A DNA stretch of 27,672 nt from CAYLOC01 sp964385195 (lineage in GTDB: Bacteria; Actinomycetota; Actinomycetes; Propionibacteriales; Nocardioidaceae), in the NCBI GenBank assembly GCA_964385195.1, contig CAYLOC010000012.1, positions 1-27,672 on the forward strand, written 5' to 3'. Positions within the stretch are counted from its first letter, which is position 1, and each line of letters opens with the position of its first letter. The notes under the pieces are model-generated. The model worked only from the letters and a program-made list of their open reading frames with translations, had not been told where the DNA came from and did no database searches. Shown here in pieces: positions 6,453-13,640 of this stretch. Both the position numbers and the translations under genes were made by a program.

Positions 6453-6884
6453 ATGCAGTGGTGGCGGGTCCGTGGCGTCGCGAACTGGGTGAACCTCTCC
6501 ACCCCGCTCGGCCTGCTGGTCGCCGCGGCCGGACGCGCCTCCGTCGCCCCCGGCCCGCGGGACCTCCGCCTGGCGGGCGGGTACCGGCTGCCGTTCCCGG
6601 TCGCCCGGGCGTTCACGGTGGGATCGGTCGTGGTCACCGGCCGGCCGGTGTCGTGGCTGACCGACCACCCGCGGTTACTCACCCACGAGGAACGACACGC
6701 GACCCAGTGGGCGTGCTGCGGCGGACTGCCGTTCCTGCCGCTGTACGTCGCGGCGATGGCCTGGTCGTGGGCGCGTACCCGGGACCGGGCGCGGGCAAAC
6801 GTGTTCGAGATCCGGGCCGGCCTCGCCGACGGCGGCTACCGAGTTGTCAGAAGTGGAGCACGTGCTGGCGTGTTCAGCTTCTGA
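6453..6884 (+). CDS. Uncharacterised small protein with HExxH motif
   Basis: A 143-residue protein that I cannot assign to a named family, although its style (NLSTPLGLLVA, AGYRL-like stretch, LADGGY end) resembles conserved actinobacterial hypothetical proteins. Residues about 75-85 read LTHEERHATQWA, an HExxH arrangement such as zinc metallopeptidases use. It is followed by a hydrophobic stretch (GLPFLPLYVAAMAWSW) that may be a membrane segment. No third zinc ligand is evident. ATG 6453 is chosen because GGGAGGA lies 7 bases upstream. The natural end is probably near LADGGYRVVRS: the last 10 residues are translated through the palindromic element because its expected stop codon is mutated from TGA to GGA. 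Confidence 0.7.
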   Translation: MQWWRVRGVANWVNLSTPLGLLVAAAGRASVAPGPRDLRLAGGYRLPFPVARAFTVGSVVVTGRPVSWLTDHPRLLTHEERHATQWACCGGLPFLPLYVAAMAWSWARTRDRARANVFEIRAGLADGGYRVVRSGARAGVFSF

Positions 6885-6892
6885 CAACTCGG
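6839..6892. repeat. 54-bp palindromic element, copy 1 (convergent gene ends)
   Basis: Left arm 6839-6862, loop TGCTGG, right arm 6869-6892. The outer 15 bp of the arms (CCGAGTTGTCAGAAG) are perfect. Three inner positions differ, two of which still pair as G-U in RNA. It lies between the HExxH gene and selD and overlaps both coding ends. It supplies RVVRS-stop to selD; in the left arm the stop has become GGA. Copy 2 is at 19126-19179. No T-run follows, so if it terminates transcription it does so as a bare GC-rich hairpin. Confidence 0.9.
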
Positions 6893-7869
6893 AGGGTGCC
6901 GGGGGAGCCGGGGACCAGCTCGCCGATGACGGGGTGACCGGGCACCTCGCCGGCGACGAGGAGGCCGCCGGAGGTCTGGGCGTCGGCGAGCAACAACAGC
7001 TCACCTTCGTCGACGCCGGCGCTGAGGTGCGGTCGTACCCAGTCCAGGTTGCGCCGGCTCCCGCCGGGGACGTACCCCTCGGCCAGCCACTCCCGTACGC
7101 CGGGCAGGTACGCCACGGCGTCTGCGCGTACGACGGCGGCGAGGCCGCTGGCCCGCGCCAGCTTGTGCAGGTGGCCGAGCAACCCGAACCCGGTCACGTC
7201 GGTGGCGCAGGTGGCGCCGGCCGCCAACGCGGCGGCTGACGCATCCCGGTTCAGCGTGGTCATCGAGGCGACCGCATCGGGGATCGGCTCCCCGGTCGCC
7301 TTGTGCCGGTTGTTGCTGATACCGACGCCGAGGGGCTTGGTCAGGGTGAGAGGGAGTCCGGGTCTTCCGGTGTCGAGCCGCAGGAGCCGGTCGGGGTCGG
7401 CGATCCCCGTGACTGCCAGCCCGTACTTGGGCTCGCGGTCGTCGATGCTGTGGCCCCCGGCAAGATGGGTCGCCGCCTCGCGGCAGACGTCGGCGCCGCC
7501 GCGTAGCACCTCCCGGGCCAGGTCGAACGGCACCGTGGCACGTGGCCACGCCAGCAGGTTGACCGCCACCACCGGCGTACCGCCCATGGCATAGACATCG
7601 GACAGCGCGTTGGCCGCAGCGATCCGGCCCCAGTCGTACGGGTCATCGACGACGGGGGTGAAGAAGTCGGCGGTAGCGATGATCGCCTGGCCGTCGTTGA
7701 TGCGGACCGCCGCACCGTCGTCGCCGTCATCCAGCCCAACGAGGAGGTCGCCGTCGGCGTGACCCATGGTGACCTGGCCGAGCACGCGCTCCAGCTCATC
7801 GGGGGGAACCTTGCACGCACAACCGCCGCCCTCGGCGTACTGCGTCAACCGCACGGGCTCGACCGTCAC
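6874..7869 (-). CDS. selD: Selenophosphate synthase SelD
   Basis: Makes selenophosphate from selenide and ATP, the selenium donor for SelA. It has 331 residues and aligns along its length with E. coli SelD: RLTQYAEGGGCACK at the N-terminus with catalytic Cys17 and Lys20, then DFFTPVVDDPYDWGRIAAANALSD split by short changes, LAGGHSID, DVTGFGLLGHL, VPGGSRRN and DAQTSGGLL. Position 17 is a normal Cys codon (TGT), not UGA. The start is GTG 7869, preceded by TAGTGT six bases upstream, so it may have its own leaderless transcript besides being last in the fdhABC-selD run (33 bases after fdhC). Its last codons and TGA come from the palindromic element. Confidence 0.97.
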   Translation of the reverse strand: MTVEPVRLTQYAEGGGCACKVPPDELERVLGQVTMGHADGDLLVGLDDGDDGAAVRINDGQAIIATADFFTPVVDDPYDWGRIAAANALSDVYAMGGTPVVAVNLLAWPRATVPFDLAREVLRGGADVCREAATHLAGGHSIDDREPKYGLAVTGIADPDRLLRLDTGRPGLPLTLTKPLGVGISNNRHKATGEPIPDAVASMTTLNRDASAAALAAGATCATDVTGFGLLGHLHKLARASGLAAVVRADAVAYLPGVREWLAEGYVPGGSRRNLDWVRPHLSAGVDEGELLLLADAQTSGGLLVAGEVPGHPVIGELVPGSPGTLRVVRS

Positions 7870-7875
7870 GCCCCT

Positions 7876-7881
7876 ACACTA
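7876..7881 (-). promoter_or_regulatory. -10 box of possible selD leaderless promoter
   Basis: TAGTGT on the minus strand ends 6 bases before the selD GTG, and no ribosome site is present. A selD-specific start would allow selenophosphate supply independent of fdh expression. Confidence 0.45.
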
Positions 7882-7902
7882 CGTCCTGCACCGCGCGCGG
7901 TA

Positions 7903-8829
7903 TCACTGCCGGTGTGCAGGACGTTGCGAGGAGGAGAGGCGCTGCCGCTGGGGTACGACGGTGTACTTCGGGTCCTCCGCAGAGGCCAGCCCGGCGCGGA
8001 AGACCCCGAACCGGGTGACCACCGACCCACCGACCAGCGCCGCACCGGCCGCTACCGACGCGAGGCGGGACCGCCCGCCCAGCAGTGACAACGCACCACC
8101 GCCGGCCATCAGCCCGCGCGCCACCTTCATCAGCATGCCGGGGTGGCCCTGCTGGTAGGGCTCGGCCACCATCCCCATCCGGCGTTGCATCACCTCACCC
8201 GCCGCAACGTCCAGCGCCGCACCGACGACCGCCATCCGCCGGGCGGGACCGGCCTGCGCCACCGGCGTAGCGGCCATCGCGACACCGCCCGCCGACGCCG
8301 CGGCACTCCCGGCGAACAGGAACGGCATCTCCCGGTACCCCTCGTGCCAGGCCGGCACCGCGGTGTCAGAGATCAACGCACCGGTGTACGTCGAGAGCAC
8401 CGGCCCGAGCAGGGCCGACCCCATCCCCGCCGCGCGTCCGAGCCTCGGGAGCAGCCCCGTCACGCTCGATGCCAGCGCCGCACCGTTCAGGCCGGAGAAC
8501 CCGGCGAGCACCCACGACCCCACCGACAACGGCGACGTCGGCTTGAACACCCGCAGCATGTTCAAGAACCGCTCCGGCCGGCCGAGGTCGTGGATCAACG
8601 CAACGGTTCCCGCACCGGCGCTCACCGACCCGGCCCAGCGGGCGACCCGCTGCAGCGCCGGCCGGCCGGTCAGTGCCGCGCCTTCGGCAAGCACCGAGGA
8701 CGCGCCGGCCACTCCCCCGAGGAACAGGTACAACGGCACATCCGGCTGCTTCCATACCGGGGTCTTGATGATCTGTCGTCCGTAGTAGGAGGAGAACTCC
8801 GCCTGCGGAACTTGCGGCTGCTCTCTCAT
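7903..8829 (-). CDS. NrfD/PsrC-like membrane subunit of formate dehydrogenase
   Basis: A 308-residue polytopic membrane protein with about eight hydrophobic segments (for example LYLFLGGVAGASSVLAEGAA, SVGSWVLAGFSGLNGAALA, FLFAGSAAASAGGVAMAAT). GSWVLAGFSG after a loop ending FKPTSPLSV is typical of the NrfD family, which anchors the iron-sulfur subunit and passes electrons to menaquinone without haem. It replaces the cytochrome b subunit (FdnI type) of enterobacterial enzymes. The ATG overlaps the fdhB stop (8826-8829), so the three subunits are translationally coupled. Family assignment is by sequence style and context. Confidence 0.88.
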   Translation of the reverse strand: MREQPQVPQAEFSSYYGRQIIKTPVWKQPDVPLYLFLGGVAGASSVLAEGAALTGRPALQRVARWAGSVSAGAGTVALIHDLGRPERFLNMLRVFKPTSPLSVGSWVLAGFSGLNGAALASSVTGLLPRLGRAAGMGSALLGPVLSTYTGALISDTAVPAWHEGYREMPFLFAGSAAASAGGVAMAATPVAQAGPARRMAVVGAALDVAAGEVMQRRMGMVAEPYQQGHPGMLMKVARGLMAGGGALSLLGGRSRLASVAAGAALVGGSVVTRFGVFRAGLASAEDPKYTVVPQRQRLSSSQRPAHRQ

Positions 8830-9713
8830 CGGCCCCGCCCGAAGAACGCAGCGATCCCCATGCCGACAACCGATGCCGCCGCCATCCCCACATGCTTCCA
8901 CATCGCTGCCAGGTCCTTGGTCGTGACCACCGGATCGGGCGGGAACCCGTAGACCTCCGGCTCGTCCTCGATCAGGAAGAACGCGCCGACACCGCCGACG
9001 CCATCGTCGGGATCGGCGCCGTAGAGCTGAGCAGCGTCGACGCCCTTCTCGTGCAGCTCCTCGACCCTGCGCTCGGCGCGCTCCCGCAGCTCGTCCAGCG
9101 GGCCGAACTGGATCGAGTCGGTGGGGCATGCCTTGGAACAGGCGGGCTCCTGGCCGACCTCGAGGCGGTCGTAGCACATCGTGCACTTGAACACCCGCCC
9201 GTCGTCCTTGCGCTGGTCGATGACGCCGTACGGACACGCAGCCACGCAGTACCCGCATCCGTTGCAGATGTCCTCCTGGACGACGACGGTGCCGTGCTCA
9301 GTGCGGAACAGCGACCCGGTCGGACACACGTCCAGGCAGGCGGCATGGGTGCAGTGCTTGCACACGTCAGAGGCCATCAGCCACTGCACATCGCCGCGGG
9401 CCTCTCCTTCGGCGGTGGGCGGCCCCATCGTCGGCATCCCGAGGTCGGTCGTGGTGGCAACCGGCCGCTCCTTCTCGATGAAGGCCACGTGCCGCCAGGA
9501 GTTCGCGTCCAGCTGCGTGGTGTTGTCATAGGACATGCCCGTCAGCGCGATGCCGTCTTCGGGGATGGCGTTCCACTCCTTGCAGGCGACCTCACACGCC
9601 TTGCACCCGATGCAGATGCTGGTGTCGGTGAAGAAGCCCATGCGAGGTGGGTGTTCGGTGTAGCCCGCGTCGGCGGTCACGTCGTCCATCGGCCCGGACA
9701 GCCTGTTGCTCAC
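8826..9713 (-). CDS. fdhB: Formate dehydrogenase iron-sulfur subunit FdhB
   Basis: A 295-residue electron-transfer subunit carrying electrons from FdhA to the membrane subunit. Four Cys groups, enough for four 4Fe-4S clusters, are visible: C34/37/40/44 (CIGCKACEVAC), C118/121/126/130, C150/153/156/160 (CNGCGYCVAACPYG) and C177/180/192/196 (CTMC to CSKACPTDS). Residues about 268-290 form a C-terminal membrane anchor (AAASVVGMGIAAFF), as in FdnH/FdoH. It overlaps fdhA by 4 bases (ATGA) and fdhC by 4 bases. No Tat signal is present. Confidence 0.95.
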   Translation of the reverse strand: MSNRLSGPMDDVTADAGYTEHPPRMGFFTDTSICIGCKACEVACKEWNAIPEDGIALTGMSYDNTTQLDANSWRHVAFIEKERPVATTTDLGMPTMGPPTAEGEARGDVQWLMASDVCKHCTHAACLDVCPTGSLFRTEHGTVVVQEDICNGCGYCVAACPYGVIDQRKDDGRVFKCTMCYDRLEVGQEPACSKACPTDSIQFGPLDELRERAERRVEELHEKGVDAAQLYGADPDDGVGGVGAFFLIEDEPEVYGFPPDPVVTTKDLAAMWKHVGMAAASVVGMGIAAFFGRGR

Positions 9714-12700
9714 GTGCTGCTCCCTTCACTCAGCCCGGCGCGCCGTCGATACTCCTCGACGTACGCCGTCAGCGCGGGCCCGCGAGGTCGCCGGCCCGGC
9801 TGGATGTCGCAGGTGCCGACCTTGCCCTGGATGTGCACGTTCGGCTCCAGCGTGAGGTTGACCAGATCGTTGGAGGAGTCGCCACGGGAAAGACCGCTCC
9901 CGCCCCAGTGGTACGGCAGCCCGACCTGTTCCACCCACCGGTCTCCGACCCGGAGTGAGCGCATCCGCGGAGTGACCAGCACGCGGACCTCGATGGCGGT
10001 GCGGGTGGTCACGACCGTGGCCCATCCCCCGTTGGTCAGGCCGCGCTCACCGGCGAGCCGCGGCGAGATCTCACAGAACATCTCCGGTTGCAGCTCGGCG
10101 AGGTAGGGCAGGCCGCGGGTCATCCCACCAGCGGTGTGGTGCTCGGTGAGCCGGTAGCTGGTGAACACATACGGGAACACGTCGGTCAGTGACGGGTTGA
10201 GCGGGTTCTGCGCATGCTTGATGTGCTGCCGCGCCGGGCTGTTCTGCTCGCCGTACAGCGCGTTCGCCAACGGCGACTCGGGCGGCTCGTAATGGGTCGG
10301 CATCGGCCCGTCCACGGTGCCGGTCGGGGCGAACAACCATGCCTTGCCGTCGGTCTGCATCACGAACGCGTCGCGTCCGCTCAGCGCGTCCGGCCCGGTG
10401 GCGCCATCGGGGGGCGCGTAGTCCGGTGGCCGGTCGGCGATGAAGTCCGGCACGTCGTGCCCCGTCCAGCGTCCGGCGTCGGCGTCCCACCACACGTAGG
10501 CCTTCCGCTCGCTCCACGGCCGCCCCTCGGGGTCGGCCGAGGCACGGTTATACAGCAGGCGTCGGTTCGACGGCCACGCCCAGCCCCACTCCGGCGCGAC
10601 CCAGTGCTGCTGGTCGCGGGGCTTGCGCCGCTTGGACTGGTTCACCTCATCGGCGTACACCCCGCAGTAGATCCAGCACCCACTCGCCGTGGACCCGTCG
10701 TCCTTCAGCTCGGTGTACGACGAGAGCGCGCGGCCGTCCGGGCCGGTGCCGTTGATCTCGCGCAGCACCGCGTCCGCGCTCGGCTCGCCGGTGTCGTCGA
10801 CCGGGTAGTCCCAGGCGAGGTCCAGCAGCGGCTTGTCCCGTTCGTCGGTAGAGCCGGCGAGCTTGGCACGGATCCGCTCTCCGAGCTCGTAGTAGAACCG
10901 CAGCTCGCTGACGCAGTCACCGGGGGGCTCGACCGCCTTGTGGTGCCACTGCAACATCCGCTGGGTGTTGGTGAACGTCCCATCCTTCTCGGTGTGAGCG
11001 GCCGCGGGGAGGAAGAACACCTCGGTACCGATGTCCTCGGTACGCAACTCGCCGGTCTCGATCTCCGGGCTGTCCTTCCAGAACGTCGCCGACTCGATCA
11101 TCGCGAGGTCACGCACCACCAGCCAGTCCAGGTTGGCCATTCCCATCCGCTGCATCTTGCCGTTCGACGAGCCGACGGCCGGGTTCTCCCCGACCAGGAA
11201 GTAGCCCTTCACGTCGCCTTCGATCTGCCCGACCACGGTGGGGTACGTCGAGTGGTCACCGGTCAGCCGCGGCAGGTAGTCGAAGCAGTAGTCGTTATCG
11301 GCCGTAGCGGCGTCCCCGAAGTAGGACTTCAGCAGGCTGACGGTGTAGGCGCGGAAGTCTCCCCAGAACCCGGCATGACCGTCGTGCAGGGCCATGTAGG
11401 TGGCGAAGTCGCCGTACGTGCCGGCCATGGGCATCGGCAGGTATCCCGGCAGCAGGTCGTACAGCGTGGGGATGTCGGTCGAGCCCTGGATCGACGTGTG
11501 TCCGCGCAGCGCCATGATGCCGCCACCGGTGCGCCCCATGTTTCCCAGCAGCTGCTGCAGGATCGCAGCGGTACGGATGTTCTGCACCCCGGTGGAGTGC
11601 TGGGTCCAGCCCACGGCGTAGCAGAACGCACCGGTCCGCTCCCGACCGCTGTTGTTCACCAGCGCCTCTGCCACCTTGGTGAACTGGCTCTGCGGAATAC
11701 CGCACACCTGCTCGACCATCTCCGGGGTGTAGCGGGAGAAGTGCCGTTTCAGGATCTGGTACACACACCTCGGGTTCTGCAGTGTCTCGTCGACCTCGCC
11801 GGTGTAAGCCCAGGTCGCGTTGTCGTAGGTGCCACTGTCGGCGTCGTACCCGGAGAACAAACCGTGCAGATCCTCGGTGTCCCGGAATTCGTCGGAGACG
11901 ATCTTCGACGCGTTGGTGTAGGCGACGACGTACTCACGGAAGTCCCGCTCGTTGGAGAGCACGTAGTTCACCAGGGCACCCAGGAACGCGATGTCGGAGC
12001 CGGCGCGGATCGGTACGTGGATGTCGGCCACCGCCGAGGTGCGCGTGAACCGCGGGTCGACGTGGATGATGGTCGCACCCTTGGCCTTGGCCTCCATCAC
12101 CCACTGGAATCCCACCGGGTGGCACTCGGCCATGTTGGACCCCTCGATGACGATGACGTCAGAGTTGGCGAGGTCCTGCTGGAAGGTGGTGGCCCCTCCC
12201 CGACCGAACGAGGTCCCCAGACCGGGAACCGTCGAAGAGTGTCATATCCGCGCCTGGTTCTCGATCTGGATCGCGCCCATCGCCGTGTACAGCTTCTTCA
12301 TGAGGTAGTTCTCCTCGTTGTCGAGGGTCGCTCCTCCGAGGCTGGCGATACCGAGGGTACGGCGGACCCGGTGGCCCTGGTCCTCCCACTGCCAGTAGTC
12401 GCGACGGGTGGCGATCACCCGGTCGGCAATCATGTCCATGGCGGTGTCGAGGTCCAGGTCCTCCCACTCGGTGCCGTGCGGGCGGCGGTAACGCACTCTC
12501 GTGACCCGGCCCGGGGACGTCACGAGCTGCTTGCTGGCGCTGCCCTTGGGGCACAGCCGCCCGCGGGACACCGGACTCGCGGGGTCGCCCTCGATCTGGA
12601 TGACCTGTTCGTCCTTGACGTAGACCTTCTGCCCGCAGCCGACGGCACAGTAGGGGCAGACAGAGTCCACGACCCGGTCCGCGCTCTCGGTCCGTGCCCG

Positions 12701-12808
12701 CAGACCGCGCGTGTGCTGGCTGGACACGGCACTGCCGCGTCCTAACCGGTCTGCTCCTGATACCTGCCGGATCACCGGCCAGGATCCGATGAAGGTCCGC
12801 TTGGCCAT
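9710..12808 (-). CDS. fdhA: Selenocysteine-containing formate dehydrogenase, catalytic alpha subunit (UGA = Sec189)
   Basis: Oxidises formate to CO2 at a molybdenum or tungsten bis-pterin centre with one 4Fe-4S cluster. It has 1032 residues, close to E. coli FdnG. Cluster ligands are C51, C54, C58 (CPYCAVGCG) and C86 (GRLCPKG). At residue 189 an in-frame TGA (bases 12242-12244) sits in the sequence NQARI-U-HSSTV, exactly where FdnG has NQARV-U-HGPTV. Homology continues unbroken through GWTQHSTGVQNIRT, GASADPEGRPW-like and SYRLTEHHTAGG stretches, so the TGA is recoded, not a break. A SECIS hairpin follows. The N-terminus has no twin-arginine signal or hydrophobic segment, so the active site probably faces the cytoplasm. 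ATG 12808 follows AAGGGAG. Confidence 0.96.
12212..12244 (-). promoter_or_regulatory. Sec UGA codon and bacterial SECIS element in fdhA
   Basis: On the minus strand TGA (12242-12244) is followed after 11 bases by GGTTCCCGGTCTGGGGACC (12212-12230). It folds as GGT, bulged T, CCC, loop GGTCT, GGG, then ACC. In E. coli fdhF the hairpin also begins 11 bases after UGA and has the same bulged U and GGUCU loop, the parts SelB contacts. This tells the ribosome to read UGA as Sec. Confidence 0.9.
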
Positions 12809-13035
12809 CGCCGGCTCCCTTCACAACGTCGCCACGACGACTCCACTGTATTCCCGAATCCACTCTTCGTACACCGTTCAGCGTCGGGAGCCCTCGTGCC
12901 ATCTCCTTTTCGTCTGTTTTGTCGGAGGTGGCGCTCGAGGATTCCTCAACAATGGTTGCAATACAAGCATCGTGCTGCAATCAGGAGTAGGATGTCGCGT
13001 CGTATCAGCAATTCCGCTATCGGAGGTGTGCTGAC
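12809..13035. promoter_or_regulatory. Divergent control region between fdhA and the YaaH-like gene
   Basis: A 227-bp region, AT-richer than its surroundings, that must drive both divergent genes. Visible: an 11-bp palindrome GAGGATTCCTC (12938-12948), an inverted repeat TTGCA-N15-TGCAA (12956-12980) that could be an operator, and TAGGAT (12988-12993), a possible plus-strand -10 box without a clear -35. A strong ribosome site GGAGGTG (13022-13028) serves the plus-strand gene. No open frame of note. Confidence 0.5.
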
Positions 13036-13623
13036 ATGGTCCACTTTGCTGCCTCAGGGTTTCCACCGTTCGTCCTCGGCTTTTTCGGACTCGGCACCGG
13101 ATACCTCATTTGGGGCCCGCAGGAGCTGTTCGGGTGGCCCACCCGCAGTGAGACCGTTGATCGCGCTGTCGGCGTGTGGGGCATATGGCTCCCCGGGTTC
13201 TGCCAGTTCGTCACCGGCGTCATTGTCTTCGTGGGTATGACGTGGTTCGAGGTGTTCAAGGATCCGCCCGTCTTCATGGCGGCGCTCGCGTTCAGCGCTT
13301 ACGGCATCCACTGGTTCGCGCTCGGCTGGAACAGGTACCAGCAGAACGACGGCCGACCCAATGCCGGGATGGCGGTGGCGTTCACCATCCTCTCCATCTT
13401 GGGGATGGTGGTTTTCTTCCCCGTCGACGGCGGGTGGCCAGTGGGAATCCTTTTCGCCGGACTGACCTCGGTATACATCTCGGACTTCGTCAACAGCGTG
13501 GGAATATCATGGGGTCTGAAATATCATGGCATTTCGCACCTGCTCACCGGAATCTGGCTGATGTACCTCACGTTCAGCACCACGCTGAACATCGCCTCCG
13601 GTTTCAACCTGCCCGCCGGGTAG
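13036..13623 (+). CDS. GPR1/FUN34/YaaH-like membrane protein, candidate formate/acetate porter
   Basis: A 195-residue membrane protein with about six hydrophobic segments. The start FPPFVLGFFGLGTG, the stretch WLPGFCQFVTGVIVF and the later AFSAYGIHWFALG correspond in order to the acetate/succinate channel SatP (YaaH) motifs near NPAPLGLMGF, GIAQIFAGLLEY and FTSYGSFWL. The match is distant: the classical NPAPLGL signature is changed. It is divergent from fdhA across a shared control region, has GGAGGTG before ATG 13036, and converges on the FUSC gene 17 bases away. Uptake or release of formate is a sensible inference from context; acetate is the alternative. Confidence 0.65.
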   Translation: MVHFAASGFPPFVLGFFGLGTGYLIWGPQELFGWPTRSETVDRAVGVWGIWLPGFCQFVTGVIVFVGMTWFEVFKDPPVFMAALAFSAYGIHWFALGWNRYQQNDGRPNAGMAVAFTILSILGMVVFFPVDGGWPVGILFAGLTSVYISDFVNSVGISWGLKYHGISHLLTGIWLMYLTFSTTLNIASGFNLPAG

Positions 13624-13640
13624 GTTCTCCACCCACGGTG

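Noticed and set aside
7800..7830. Selenocysteine in SelD itself
   Set aside because: The active-site position 17 is TGT (Cys), not TGA.
12133..12244. fdhA looks split into two genes or a pseudogene by a stop codon
   Set aside because: The stop is TGA at the known Sec position, homology is continuous on both sides, a SECIS follows and the Sec machinery is present.
10214..12745. Very long plus-strand open frame (843 codons)
   Set aside because: Antisense to fdhA, with low-complexity composition and no recognisable domains; a GC-rich shadow frame.
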